From an uncultured Candidatus Saccharibacteria bacterium (lineage in GTDB: Bacteria; Patescibacteriota; Saccharimonadia; Saccharimonadales; Saccharimonadaceae), in NCBI GenBank assembly GCA_947087275.1, contig CAMUBZ010000002.1:1-64000 (forward strand): a stretch of 64,000 nt of DNA. Direction: 5' to 3'. A model generated the notes under the pieces. The model had not been told where the DNA came from, did no database searches, and saw nothing but the letters and a program-made list of their open reading frames with translations. A program made the position numbers and the translations under genes. Shown here piece after piece: positions 36,333-43,736 of this stretch; the first letter of the stretch is position 1, and each line of letters starts with the position of its first letter.

Positions 36333-36338
36333 AAAGAC

Positions 36339-37058
36339 ATGAAACAGAAGATTTTGGCGTTTTTGAGCACAGTAATGGTGATGGGGGGATTTATGACGAT
36401 AATGGTGCCGTCTAATGTGGTTGCGGCGGATGATTTGCCAAATAGCTGTGGTGCACCGACTTTGTTAGGATTTCGGCCATGGTATGCTGAACTATGCGAG
36501 GGTAATGATAGAACCAGTGAGATTAAACAACCATCCAATGAGGAAGAGACAGTTGCATTTATTTGGACGGTGGTTCTGAATATTTTGTTTGATTTGTTCC
36601 TAGCAGTGGGGTACTTGGCGCTGGGATTTGTGATCTATGGCGGCTTCTTATATATTACAGCACAAGGTGACCCAGGCCGGGCGGCAAAGGGGCAAAAGAC
36701 TTTGACGGCGGCGATCATCGGTACGATCTTGACCATGGGAGCGACGGTGATTGTGAACACGGCCAAGTTGGTACTGGGTATTAACGGTAGCGGGTGGAAG
36801 CAGAATGAGAGTGGATTTGATGCGGAGCAATTGCAAGGAGTGTTTAACTGGGCTTATACCGTAGCGGGTACGGTAGCGGTAATATTTATTATTAAGGGTG
36901 GCATTGAATACGTGATTTCTAGAGGTGATTCAGGCAAAGTGCAGAAAGCAACGCGAGAAATTATCTATGCAGTGGTGGGGTTGATAATTGTGTTGCTGGC
37001 TGCAGCAATTACGACGTTTGTTATTAGTTCTACAAGTGGAGCAATGGGAGCGGAATAA
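36339..37058 (+). CDS. VirB2/TrbC-like membrane protein, long form
   Basis: This 239-residue protein has a signal segment (KILAFLSTVMVMGGFMTIMV), a Cys-containing extracellular part (SCGAPTLLGFRPWYAELCEG), and two pairs of hydrophobic helices. The first pair (FLAVGYLALGFVIYGGFLYI plus TLTAAIIGTILTMGATVIV) and the second (YTVAGTVAVIFIIKGGIEYV plus REIIYAVVGLIIVLLAAAIT) each carry the spacing of a VirB2-like pilin hairpin, with the GDSGKVQKATREIIY loop. It therefore looks like a tandem duplication of the pilin fold. It overlaps the next gene by 1 nt. A pilus or channel subunit role is inferred. Confidence 0.75.
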   Translation: MKQKILAFLSTVMVMGGFMTIMVPSNVVAADDLPNSCGAPTLLGFRPWYAELCEGNDRTSEIKQPSNEEETVAFIWTVVLNILFDLFLAVGYLALGFVIYGGFLYITAQGDPGRAAKGQKTLTAAIIGTILTMGATVIVNTAKLVLGINGSGWKQNESGFDAEQLQGVFNWAYTVAGTVAVIFIIKGGIEYVISRGDSGKVQKATREIIYAVVGLIIVLLAAAITTFVISSTSGAMGAE

Positions 37059-37459
37059 TGAAGAAGATTTTGGCAAGTGTTTTGGTGGTTGTGGCAACGG
37101 TGATAGGGGGCTTTGGGTTGATGATGCCGGTTGCGGCGGAGATTGGGGATATTTGTGAGGATGGTAACGGAATTCCAGAGAATTTGAAAGAAGCGGCGGG
37201 TTGTACTTTGGAAGATGATGACACGGCGATGCCAGTGGTGGTGGGGTTGATTGATGTGGCGTTGAGCCTGGTAGGCTTGATTGCGGTGGGAATGATTGTA
37301 TACGGCGCGATTACTTATGTGATTAGTACAGGCGATGCAGTGAAACTGAATCGAGCGAAGAACGCAATTCTTTATGGCGTGATTGGCTTGGTGGTGGCGC
37401 TATTAGCGTACGCAATTGTGACCTTTGTAAGCCAAAGTATTTGGGGAGAATCCCTATAG
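37058..37459 (+). CDS. VirB2-like pilin protein
   Basis: This 133-residue protein has a signal peptide (ILASVLVVVATVIGGFGLMM, cut near PVAAE), a short Cys-containing extracellular region and two spans. The loop TGDAVKLNRAKNAILYGVIG followed by LVVALLAYAIVTFV is the hallmark shared by all five pilin-like proteins in this window. VirB2 proteins form the pilus or extracellular conduit of type IV secretion machines. It follows the long form with a 1-nt overlap (TAATG). Confidence 0.8.
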   Translation: MKKILASVLVVVATVIGGFGLMMPVAAEIGDICEDGNGIPENLKEAAGCTLEDDDTAMPVVVGLIDVALSLVGLIAVGMIVYGAITYVISTGDAVKLNRAKNAILYGVIGLVVALLAYAIVTFVSQSIWGESL

Positions 37460-37521
37460 ACATTTTTGTCGCAATGATGTATGATAGGGACAGTATAGAT
37501 AATTGAAAGGAAAATTAAAGA

Positions 37522-37929
37522 ATGAAAAAGGTAGTTCTAAGCGCAATCGCTGCAGTGTTGACAGTGTTGGGTCTAGGTAGTATCGCAACAATCTCGCCGG
37601 CTTATGCTAACGTGATTTGCCCAAATGGTGACACGACTAAGCCGAGTCTGGATCAGTGTGACGGTATGAGCAATGGACAAGGCGTATTTGAGAACCGCGA
37701 TTTGCTGGATACTTTGACTATTATCATTAACGTGGTTGTTGGTGTGGTTGGTTTTGTGGCTGTGGCAATGATTGTGATGGGTGGTATTAGTTTTGCCACT
37801 TCTCAAGGTGACACTTCGAAGGTAGCGAAGGCTCGTAACACGATTCTCTATGGCGTAGTTGGCTTGGTAGTGGCTTTGCTCGCCTTTGCGATTGTAAACT
37901 TCGTCTTGAAGTCTGTCTTTGGTAACTAA
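37522..37929 (+). CDS. VirB2-like pilin protein
   Basis: The 135-residue protein has a signal peptide (SAIAAVLTVLGLGSIATISP, then AYA), a CPNGDTTKPSLDQCDG extracellular part with two cysteines, then two spans with the loop QGDTSKVAKARNTILYGVVG and LVVALLAFAIVNFVLKSVFG. It is the most canonical copy of the set. An AAAGGAAAATTAAAGA ribosome-binding region precedes the ATG, so it can be translated separately, and a 62-bp gap from the previous gene may hold a promoter. Confidence 0.8.
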   Translation: MKKVVLSAIAAVLTVLGLGSIATISPAYANVICPNGDTTKPSLDQCDGMSNGQGVFENRDLLDTLTIIINVVVGVVGFVAVAMIVMGGISFATSQGDTSKVAKARNTILYGVVGLVVALLAFAIVNFVLKSVFGN

Positions 37930-37951
37930 TTGTTTGTTGGTAGGTACAGGT

Positions 37952-38464
37952 ATGAAGTTAAAAACTTTAGCTGTCGCAGTAGCGTTGGTTCTAGGTAGTC
38001 TGGTAGGGGTTTCTGCCTTTAGCACTGCGGATACTTTTGCAGAATGCCAGTGTCCACAGGGTAGTTTGCATCCGGGTGCAGATTGTACATCTTTGGCAGA
38101 GTGTAATATCCCGGATAATGCTCCAGGCACAGAGAAAGGCTTGGTTGAGCGTGTAGTGGACATCATTAACGCGATTGTGGGTGTTGTTAGTATTTTGGCA
38201 GTGATTGTGATTGTGGTGGGGGCAATTCTCTTTGTGACATCGACTGGCGAGGCAGCTAAGACGACACGGGCACGCAACACGATTCTTTATGGCGTGATTG
38301 GCTTGGTGGTGTCGATGTTGGCCTTTGCGATCGTGCAGTTTGTCTCGAGCGCAGTGTTTAAATCTGGCGGTTCTGGCTCTGGTGACTCTGGAAATTCTTC
38401 TCAAGAGGATTCGAAGGGTAGTGGGGCTGCAAAATCTGAGTCAAGTGGACAGTCAACACAATAG
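37952..38464 (+). CDS. VirB2-like pilin protein with serine/glycine-rich tail
   Basis: The ATG at 37952 is preferred because it puts the signal segment (TLAVAVALVLGSLVGVSAFS) at the N-terminus; a start at 37919 would overlap the previous gene. Mature features are a Cys-rich extracellular part (CQCPQGSLHPGADCTSLAEC), two spans with the loop TGEAAKTTRARNTILYGVIG, and an added hydrophilic tail of about 35 residues (SGGSGSGDSGNSSQEDSKGS). The tail and the four cysteines set it apart from its neighbours, so it could be a tip or specialised subunit. A strong terminator follows. Confidence 0.75.
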   Translation: MKLKTLAVAVALVLGSLVGVSAFSTADTFAECQCPQGSLHPGADCTSLAECNIPDNAPGTEKGLVERVVDIINAIVGVVSILAVIVIVVGAILFVTSTGEAAKTTRARNTILYGVIGLVVSMLAFAIVQFVSSAVFKSGGSGSGDSGNSSQEDSKGSGAAKSESSGQSTQ

Positions 38465-38476
38465 TAGATAAAGTAT

Positions 38477-38504
38477 AAAAAAGGCATCTGCGGGTGCCTT
38501 TTTT
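38477..38504 (+). terminator. Intrinsic terminator of the VirB2-like cluster
   Basis: AAAAAAGGCA, an 8-nt loop and TGCCTTTTTT, 12 nt after the last pilin-like gene. Confidence 0.85.
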
Positions 38505-38552
38505 GGAGCGTTGTATATTTATGGGGGTAGCGGATAGTTGAAGTGTATAACT

Positions 38553-38576
38553 AAAAATCACCCCTTTGCGGAGTGA
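38553..38576 (-). terminator. Intrinsic terminator of hsp20
   Basis: On the minus strand TCACTCC, a 5-nt loop and GGGGTGA are followed by TTTTT, about 30 nt beyond the hsp20 stop. Confidence 0.7.
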
Positions 38577-38606
38577 CTCTTAGTGTGTGAGTTACAGAAC
38601 AAGAAA

Positions 38607-39104
38607 TTATTGAATAGCAATCTTGATTGGCGCTTCAACCTTTTCTTTTTCAAAGGTGATAGTAAGCACACCATCTTTGAGTTCGGCTTTGACGGTTCCC
38701 TCTTCTTCTTTGACTTGGACTGGAAGAGCGATAGTACGGGAGAATTCGCCCCAGTAACATTCCTGAATGTGCCAAGCCGTGGTGTTTTCGTCTTCGCCAC
38801 CGCTAAGGATACCGGAGATGGTTAGAATGTTGTCGGAAATGGTCACATTGAGATCCGACTTAGAAATGCCGGCTGTGCGTGCCTTAACAACAAGTTTATC
38901 TGCGGTTTCGTAGACATCTACAGCGAGTTGTCCTGGAAAATCGTCAGTATTATCCCACCCATCATCTCCCCCGTCTGATGGTTCAACGTCGAGGGCAGAT
39001 TTGTCAGACGAGTCAACGATTGATGAAGATTCGGGACCACTACTCTGGAACAACTCTGCTAGTTCTTCTTCCATCAGCATGTCGTCACTATTAGTACGAG
39101 CCAT
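38607..39104 (-). CDS. Small heat-shock protein (Hsp20/alpha-crystallin family)
   Basis: This ATP-independent chaperone binds unfolding proteins. The alpha-crystallin domain spans about residues 60-150: GQLAVDVYETADKLVVKART, AGISKSDLNVTISDNILTIS, and ECYWGEFSRTIALPVQVKEE followed by AELKDGVLTITFEKEK. The C-terminal anchor of the I-x-I type appears as PIKIAIQ. The N-terminal 55 residues are acidic and disordered. A GGAGGTAATTCAAGC ribosome-binding region precedes the ATG. No CIRCE element was seen here, unlike groES. Confidence 0.92.
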   Translation of the reverse strand: MARTNSDDMLMEEELAELFQSSGPESSSIVDSSDKSALDVEPSDGGDDGWDNTDDFPGQLAVDVYETADKLVVKARTAGISKSDLNVTISDNILTISGILSGGEDENTTAWHIQECYWGEFSRTIALPVQVKEEEGTVKAELKDGVLTITFEKEKVEAPIKIAIQ

Positions 39105-39177
39105 TGCTTGAATTACCTCCGTTATATATTGTTATGCTTTATTATAAGGGCTTTTTGGTGTAAAATCAATACTAATT

Positions 39178-39909
39178 ATGAAATTCGTTGTAAAAAGCAC
39201 AACAAAATGTGGGGTCTTGGACCTACTTTGCCCGCACACCTGTAGGGGTTGTGGATGTCTGGGAGCGGTTTTGTGCGGGTGTTGTAAAAATAACTTAATG
39301 AATGCGACATTGCGGGTTTGTCCGCTTTGCCAAAAAGTGCTTGCGAATGCGGGAAAAAGTGGTGCAACGTGGCGAGATTATAAATGCGAGGATTGTCAGT
39401 TGCCGTTTGATGCGCTATTTGTGGGTGGTTGGCGTGAAGGTGTGTTGGCGCAATTGGTGAAAGAGTATAAATACCAGGCGGTGCGGGCGGCGGGTGAGAT
39501 GCTGGTGGAAATCCTAGACAAAGTGATCCCGGAATTACCGGTTGATACTATCGTAGTTCCCTTGCCGACGATTGGGCGGCATGTGCGGGAGCGCGGTTTG
39601 GATCACACTTTGCTTTCGGCGAAGAAATTGGCACGCAGACGGGGTTGGAAATGTCAACCAATCTTGCGGAGAGCGGAAGATACAGTGCAGGTGGGGACCA
39701 AGGCATCAGAACGCCAAGAGCAGGCAAAAAGGGCTTATGAGGTGGCTAGGATGGTGGATAATGAGGCAAATTATTTGTTGCTTGATGATGTATGGACAAC
39801 GGGTGCAAGTATGTTGGTGGCTGGAGAGAAGCTGCGGCAAGCGGGTGCTAAGAGCGTGATGGGTGCCGTACTTGTGGTGGGGCGAGATCAACAAAAATCC
39901 ACCGACTAG
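39178..39909 (+). CDS. comF: ComF-family phosphoribosyltransferase-like protein
   Basis: The N-terminus holds a four-cysteine zinc-binding motif pair (CPHTCRGCGCLG, CGCCKNN) followed by a second set (CPLCQKVL, CEDCQLPF). The phosphoribosyltransferase fold follows, with the PRPP-binding loop YLLLDDVWTTGASMLVAGEK near residue 200. ComF supports uptake of transforming DNA in naturally competent bacteria. At 243 residues it is of family size. A terminator for the opposite strand overlaps its stop codon. No other competence gene is in the window. Confidence 0.88.
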   Translation: MKFVVKSTTKCGVLDLLCPHTCRGCGCLGAVLCGCCKNNLMNATLRVCPLCQKVLANAGKSGATWRDYKCEDCQLPFDALFVGGWREGVLAQLVKEYKYQAVRAAGEMLVEILDKVIPELPVDTIVVPLPTIGRHVRERGLDHTLLSAKKLARRRGWKCQPILRRAEDTVQVGTKASERQEQAKRAYEVARMVDNEANYLLLDDVWTTGASMLVAGEKLRQAGAKSVMGAVLVVGRDQQKSTD

Positions 39910-39917
39910 CGGTGGAT
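39897..39917 (-). terminator. Intrinsic terminator for the 39936-40358 gene
   Basis: ATCCACCG, a 5-nt loop and CGGTGGAT, followed by TTTTTG on the minus strand. It overlaps the last codons of comF. Confidence 0.75.
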
Positions 39918-39935
39918 AGTGTGCTTAGTTAGACA

Positions 39936-40358
39936 TTAGGCGAAGAAATTGAGTAGAAGTGCGGTATTTTCGGCATTTTGGGCTGGTGTGGGGCTGATGG
40001 TATTGAGGACGAAGTTGACGATAGCATAAGCGAAGAAAGCGATGATGAGACCAAGGATAGCATAGAGGATGGTGTTTTTGGCGTCGGTGACCTTTTTGCT
40101 GTCGCCACCAGAGATAATGTAGCGGAAACCGCCCCAGACCAACATCAAAACGGAGATTGCGCCAACGACGTAGAGAACAGTATTGGTAACTTGGGTAAAG
40201 ACACCATCTGGGCCAACGAGGTTTTCTGGCATGCCGTCGGCACGAGCTGCTTCGGCGCCTTCTTGAACAGTCAATGCCATAGCCTTACCAGCGCACAAAG
40301 TAACCATGGTGCAGATGCCAGTGGTGATTTGTAGGATGTTTTTCGTGAATTTCTTCAT
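39936..40358 (-). CDS. VirB2-like pilin protein (solitary copy)
   Basis: This 140-residue protein has a signal peptide (ILQITTGICTMVTLCAGKAM, then ALT), a short extracellular region (EGAEAARADGMPENLVGPDG), and two spans around the loop GGDSKKVTDAKNTILYAILG followed by LIIAFFAYAIVNFVLNTIS. It shares the pilin hallmark with the four clustered genes but lies alone on the other strand after comF. It may be a differently regulated pilin subunit. The short tail ends in hydrophobic LLLNFFA. Confidence 0.78.
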   Translation of the reverse strand: MKKFTKNILQITTGICTMVTLCAGKAMALTVQEGAEAARADGMPENLVGPDGVFTQVTNTVLYVVGAISVLMLVWGGFRYIISGGDSKKVTDAKNTILYAILGLIIAFFAYAIVNFVLNTISPTPAQNAENTALLLNFFA

Positions 40359-40453
40359 TGAATATCTCGCAATTAAACTTCTCTTATTATAGCATACTTT
40401 TTCACAATATAATAAATCTAGAGTATAATGGAAAGAACTAAGTGAGGTGATTT

Positions 40454-41170
40454 ATGAAAAAACGCGGAATAATTATTACGAGTGCGGTCTTGGTATTAGG
40501 TATGGCCGGGATTATTACTTGCGGTGTAGTAGGGATGGTTGAGGATGCACAGAAGAGGGCGACTTGTGATGAGGGGCTACAATGTTCGGATTTGCGAGTT
40601 GAGTTGCCAAAACCAGAGTTGGCCGGCGGGTTGCGTGGTGAAATGGGGATTGATAAAAATATTAATGAAAATACAATCGACCAATATTTGGGGCGTGAGG
40701 ATGCAGTGTATCGTGATATGCGCATGTTGGTGGATGCGGCGAATTATGAGGCGATTGGTGGCGATTCGTATCTTTCGGGATATGTGCAGGGGTTTGAGGT
40801 AATTCCCTATCCGTTATTGGTGAATGTAGAGGGCTTGCCAGAAGCGGTGGGTGAAGGCTATGTGGGCCAGACTCTGTTCACACAAAATAATGGTGTGTAT
40901 ACAGCGAATTACAAAGAATCAATGGAAATTTTGGAATATTATTTCCCGAAGGATAAGACGATTTTCTTGATGTGTGGGGGTGGGGGTTATGCCGGGATGA
41001 TGAAGCAGATGTTGGTGGCGCTGGGTTGGGACGCAGACAAGATTTACAATGTGGGTGGATATTGGTACTATGATGGTGCCCACAATGTGAAGGTGAAGGA
41101 TGGGGAGGAATTTCGGTATTGGGAAGTTCCCTATCATGATATCAATTTTGCTTTGCTACATAGGTCATGA
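40454..41170 (+). CDS. Membrane-anchored rhodanese-like protein
   Basis: An N-terminal membrane anchor (IIITSAVLVLGMAGIITCGV) precedes a domain of about 200 residues. Near its end FPKDKTIFLMCGGGGYAGMM followed by KQMLVALGWDADKIYNVGGY matches the rhodanese active-site loop, with the Cys near residue 175 and the usual helix and L/V-x-GG motif. It would act outside the membrane in sulfur or redox chemistry. It overlaps the next gene, also a membrane-anchored protein with a thioredoxin-like layout, by 4 nt (ATGA). A GAGGTGA ribosome-binding site is present. Confidence 0.75.
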   Translation: MKKRGIIITSAVLVLGMAGIITCGVVGMVEDAQKRATCDEGLQCSDLRVELPKPELAGGLRGEMGIDKNINENTIDQYLGREDAVYRDMRMLVDAANYEAIGGDSYLSGYVQGFEVIPYPLLVNVEGLPEAVGEGYVGQTLFTQNNGVYTANYKESMEILEYYFPKDKTIFLMCGGGGYAGMMKQMLVALGWDADKIYNVGGYWYYDGAHNVKVKDGEEFRYWEVPYHDINFALLHRS

Positions 41171-41661
41171 AGAAACTGATTCTTATAGTTGTAGTAGTGT
41201 TGGCCATAGGGGGTGTGGCTGGAGGGGTGTTATGGTTGGCTACGCGGGGGGACGATGAACCGGTAGTATCGGAAGTGACGGAGAAATTTTATCTGTCGGA
41301 TGAGATTGGCGCGCTGGGTGAGGTGAAAGAAATCACAGCGCAGGAATATGATGAGCTGGTGGCGGCGCGGAAGAGTTTTGTGGTGGTACTACATATGGTG
41401 GTGTGCCCGGCTGAATTTCCAGTGACGAACTCGGCGAAGGAATTGGCGCATAACGAGAAAATGGTGGTTTATAGTATGGTGGAGAAGGAGTTTGCACAGA
41501 CGGAGTTGGCGCAAAAGATTAAATATTTGCCTTCGGTAGCGATTATCCATGAGGGGGAGTTGGTAGACTTTTTGGATGCTGAGGCGGATGAGGACTTGCC
41601 GTATTATAAAACGGCGGCGGGGCTGAAAGAATGGACAGAAAAGTGGGTGATATGGCCGTAA
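41167..41661 (+). CDS. Membrane-anchored thioredoxin-like protein
   Basis: This 164-residue protein has a signal anchor (LILIVVVVLAIGGVAGGVLW) followed by a domain with thioredoxin-like order: AARKSFVVVLHMVVCPAEFP (the strand before the active-site region, a single Cys rather than CxxC), KYLPSVAIIHEGELVDFLDA (the cis-Pro strand), and a final helix with AAGLKEWTEKWVIW. The second active-site cysteine is missing, so it may bind substrate without acting as a normal disulfide oxidoreductase. It is translationally coupled to the rhodanese-like gene. Confidence 0.65.
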   Translation: MKKLILIVVVVLAIGGVAGGVLWLATRGDDEPVVSEVTEKFYLSDEIGALGEVKEITAQEYDELVAARKSFVVVLHMVVCPAEFPVTNSAKELAHNEKMVVYSMVEKEFAQTELAQKIKYLPSVAIIHEGELVDFLDAEADEDLPYYKTAAGLKEWTEKWVIWP

Positions 41662-41713
41662 GTTGGGCTTATCGACAGAATTTTTGATGGAATTATAGAG
41701 GTGAATGTGGTTT

Positions 41714-41738
41714 GAACTAGTAACGGCGTTACTAGTTC
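41714..41738. repeat. 25-bp palindrome at the 5' flank of cassette 1
   Basis: GAACTAGTAACG, a central G and CGTTACTAGTTC form a perfect inverted repeat. It sits 12 bp before the cassette boundary GTGCGCAGCGG and is preceded by GTGAATGTGGTTT, the same flank as at 52585. Confidence 0.8.
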
Positions 41739-41749
41739 AGTTTACTTCC

Positions 41750-41953
41750 GTGCGCAGCGGGTATACTCATGTTAACAATGGTAAGATATGGGATGCTAGC
41801 AAGAACGGTAGCTGGTGGGTATCGCGGGCATCTACTTCAGCTACGGCGTATTATCTACAAATCGAACCAACATCGACTATGTCATCTCATAACCCAGGTA
41901 ACCGTTACTACGCTTTCCCCTTCCGCTGCCTTAGTACTGTATTAGGTATGTAG
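41750..41953 (+). pseudogene. Silent FISUMP-type C-terminal cassette, copy 1
   Basis: From GTGCGCAGCGG (V-R-S-G) to TAG there are 68 codons without a stop: VRSGYTHVNNGKIWDASKNG, then WWVSRASTSATAYYLQIEPT and RYYAFPFRCLSTVLGM. The ends match the other cassettes at DNA level, while the middle is unique. An ATG at 41705 is in frame but its codons run through the palindrome, and no ribosome-binding site or promoter is convincing. FISUMP domains normally end in a comparable W-S-S-R ... FPVRC pattern and belong to long exported proteins. Confidence 0.75.
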
Positions 41954-41965
41954 GAGAGGGTATGG

Positions 41966-41971
41966 TATAAT
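41966..41971 (+). promoter_or_regulatory. Extended -10 box of the aldo/keto reductase
   Basis: TGG-TATAAT is 9 nt from the ATG at 41981 and begins 12 bp after the cassette stop. Confidence 0.6.
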
Positions 41972-41980
41972 AATGGAAGA

Positions 41981-42844
41981 ATGGTAAGTAAAGATGAGAT
42001 TTTTCCAATCGCAATTGGAACGTGGAAAATTGACCCAGATAATTTTGATAATGACCTTCGCGCATTACTTCATTCTTACGAGAGAGGGCAGAATTATTTA
42101 TCATTGTATATGATGTATAACAATGGTGGCGTCGTGAAACAGATGCGCCAATTTGTTAAATGTGTTAATCGGGATAAACTTTTCATCAATACTAATCTTG
42201 AGCCAACTATAGCAAGGCCTGGTGATGTTGAGGTGCAACTAGATGAATATTTGAAGATTCTGGGGCTAGATTATGTTGATAGTTTGCAATTGCATAGTCC
42301 GTGGTTCTCAAATTTGCCATTAGAAGATGTGTATGGAGAAATTCAGCAACTAGTTGATGTTGGTAAGGTGAGATATGTTGGTGTGAGCAATGCAAACCTT
42401 GAACAGCTGGCTAGAATTGAGCGCGTGGCCAAGATTGATTTCTTTGAGGGCGTTTATAATTTGGAATGCAAACTTTATGAGGATATGGGTGCTATAGAAT
42501 ATTGTGCTCATAGTGATAAATTGTTCATGGCTTATCAACCACTGAGACGTAATAGGACGGCAATGCGTAATTATCCTGTGTTGGCCGATTTAGCAAATAA
42601 ATATCAGAAAACACAAAATCAAATTTTGCTTAATTGGATTGTAATGGAGAAGCGGTTACTAACGTTGGTTAAGAGTACGAATATCGAACGAATAGATGAG
42701 AATATTGGGTCCTTGAGCTTCAAAATGGATATGGGGGACTATGATAAATTAAATAAGTTTAGAAGTGAAGAATTTGACAATGTTGCGGTGAACTGGGATG
42801 GTACTGGTGTAACAATTGACCAATTAGCGAATCAATTTGAATGA
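41981..42844 (+). CDS. Aldo/keto reductase family protein
   Basis: This is an NAD(P)H-dependent oxidoreductase with a TIM-barrel fold. The family order is visible: IGTWKIDPDNFDNDLRALLH, then LDEYLKILGLDYVDSLQLHS, the strand GEIQQLVDVGKVRYVGVSNA, the cofactor region KTQNQILLNWIVMEKRLLTL, and VKSTNIERIDENIGSL. At 287 residues it is normal. The catalytic Tyr of the usual D-Y-K-H tetrad is not clearly placed (YLSLYMMYNNGG lies where it would be), so activity is uncertain. It sits between a cassette and tRNA-Ser, so it may be an acquired gene. The start is fixed by a -10 box 9 nt upstream. Confidence 0.82.
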   Translation: MVSKDEIFPIAIGTWKIDPDNFDNDLRALLHSYERGQNYLSLYMMYNNGGVVKQMRQFVKCVNRDKLFINTNLEPTIARPGDVEVQLDEYLKILGLDYVDSLQLHSPWFSNLPLEDVYGEIQQLVDVGKVRYVGVSNANLEQLARIERVAKIDFFEGVYNLECKLYEDMGAIEYCAHSDKLFMAYQPLRRNRTAMRNYPVLADLANKYQKTQNQILLNWIVMEKRLLTLVKSTNIERIDENIGSLSFKMDMGDYDKLNKFRSEEFDNVAVNWDGTGVTIDQLANQFE

Positions 42845-42847
42845 TTT

Positions 42848-42864
42848 TGGCGGAGGGTGGGAGA
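42848..42864. repeat. Duplicate of the tRNA-Ser 3' end (direct repeat)
   Basis: Seventeen bases, TGGCGGAGGGTGGGAGA, are repeated exactly at 43033-43049, where they form the 3' end of tRNA-Ser. The copies are 185 bp apart and frame the cloverleaf-like element, as attachment-site duplications do for tRNA-integrating elements. Confidence 0.8.
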
Positions 42865-42980
42865 AGCGACTTGCTGGCGCAAGTCTTTACTGTCGGGCGT
42901 CGTTTCGGAAAAGGTAAGTAAACTTCCCTTTTCGCTCGACTCCTACGACAGACGAACTCCTTCGGAGTTCTACTTCTCCC
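42859..42980. repeat. Cloverleaf-like nested palindrome, element E5
   Basis: The outer stem GGGAGAAG (42859-42866) / CTTCTCCC (42973-42980) encloses three arms: GACTTGC/GCAAGTC (42868-42885), CTGTCG/CGACAG (42890-42951) with inner GAAAAGG/CCTTTTC, and GAACTC/GAGTTC (42954-42970). Its sequence differs from E1-E4 but the plan is similar. Confidence 0.7.
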
Positions 42981-42990
42981 TATGCTAAAA

Positions 42991-43034
42991 CACGCCGCCT
43001 AGTCACGAGCTAAAGCTCATGCCTAAACGGCGTG
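42991..43034 (-). terminator. Terminator of tRNA-Ser
   Basis: CACGCCG (43034-43028, minus) pairs with CGGCGTG (42997-42991) around an inner GAGCT/AGCTC hairpin and is followed by TTTTAGC. Its first bases are the CCA end of the tRNA. Confidence 0.65.
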
Positions 43035-43125
43035 GCGGAGGGTGGGAGATTCGAACTCCCGCTCCAGGTCTCCCCAGACTAACGATTTAGCAAACCGTCC
43101 CCTTCAGCCACTTGGGTAACCCTCC
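43033..43125 (-). tRNA. tRNA-Ser (anticodon GCT)
   Basis: The 93-nt minus-strand gene starts GGAGGGTTACCCAAGTGGC and ends ACCCTCC-G-CCA with CCA encoded. The anticodon loop TTTGCTAAA gives GCT, reading AGC/AGT serine codons. A long variable arm (GTCTGGGGAGACCTGG region) and the T arm GGGAGTTCGAATCTCCC are class II serine features. Confidence 0.95.
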
Positions 43126-43199
43126 GTATAGATACATTATAACATATCTTGTAATAAAATGGCGGATTTGGTGGTGGTTGAACTTTTGCTAACTCATGA

Positions 43200-43205
43200 T
43201 ATAAT
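43200..43205 (+). promoter_or_regulatory. -10 box upstream of the PH-like domain gene
   Basis: TGA-TATAAT is located 24 nt before the ATG at 43230, so the predicted leader is about 17 nt. Confidence 0.5.
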
Positions 43206-43229
43206 ATAGGTAATTAACTAGGGCAAAAT

Positions 43230-43709
43230 ATGGCAACGATTTATGAGCAGGTGGCAGCATTCAAACACAAATATCCTTTGACGGTTGGCTGGCGTTATAA
43301 GAGGCACGCAAGCATTATAGAAAAACATCTCAATCCGGGCGAAGAAGTTTTGTATGCGTTTATTGCGCAAAAGAATGACAGTATGTTTGATTTCTTTGGT
43401 AGTGCAGTGGTGGCACTCACGAATAAGCGGATTTTGATCGGTAGCAAACGGGTGGTGATGGGATATTTCTTGGTGTCGATTACGCCGGACTTGTATAATG
43501 ATTTGAAAGTCACGACTGGGTTGCTTTGGGGTAAAGTCTATATCGATACGGTGAAAGAATTTATCACTTTGTCGAATATTTCTAAGCCGGCGCTAGTGGA
43601 GATTGAGACTAAGATTACGGATTATATGATTGAGCAAAAGAAAAAGTACTATGCAGAACAGGCTCATTTGAACCAACAGAAGCCGGATGGTGCTGGAACT
43701 ACAAACTAA
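43230..43709 (+). CDS. Bacterial PH-like domain protein
   Basis: This 159-residue cytosolic protein contains HLNPGEEVLYAFIAQKNDSM, then GSAVVALTNKRILIGSKRVV and GLLWGKVYIDTVKEFITLSN. The alternation of predicted strands with T-N-K-R-I-L-I matches the YokE/bPH class of pleckstrin-homology-like domains. The C-terminal helix (DYMIEQKKKYYAEQAHLNQQ) is charged. The molecular role of these domains in bacteria is mostly unknown. It is followed by a leaderless membrane-protein gene. Confidence 0.65.
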   Translation: MATIYEQVAAFKHKYPLTVGWRYKRHASIIEKHLNPGEEVLYAFIAQKNDSMFDFFGSAVVALTNKRILIGSKRVVMGYFLVSITPDLYNDLKVTTGLLWGKVYIDTVKEFITLSNISKPALVEIETKITDYMIEQKKKYYAEQAHLNQQKPDGAGTTN

Positions 43710-43724
43710 TTTATAAAACTATGG

Positions 43725-43730
43725 TACAAT
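43725..43730 (+). promoter_or_regulatory. Extended -10 box of the 43737 gene
   Basis: TGG-TACAAT is followed by 6 nt and the ATG at 43737. The alternative ATG at 43731 would directly abut the box. Confidence 0.5.
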
Positions 43731-43736
43731 ATGGTT

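Noticed and set aside
41714-41738. Palindromes as integron attC sites
   Set aside because: They lack the RYYYAAC/GTTRRRY ends and the unpaired bases of attC, and no integrase is in the window.
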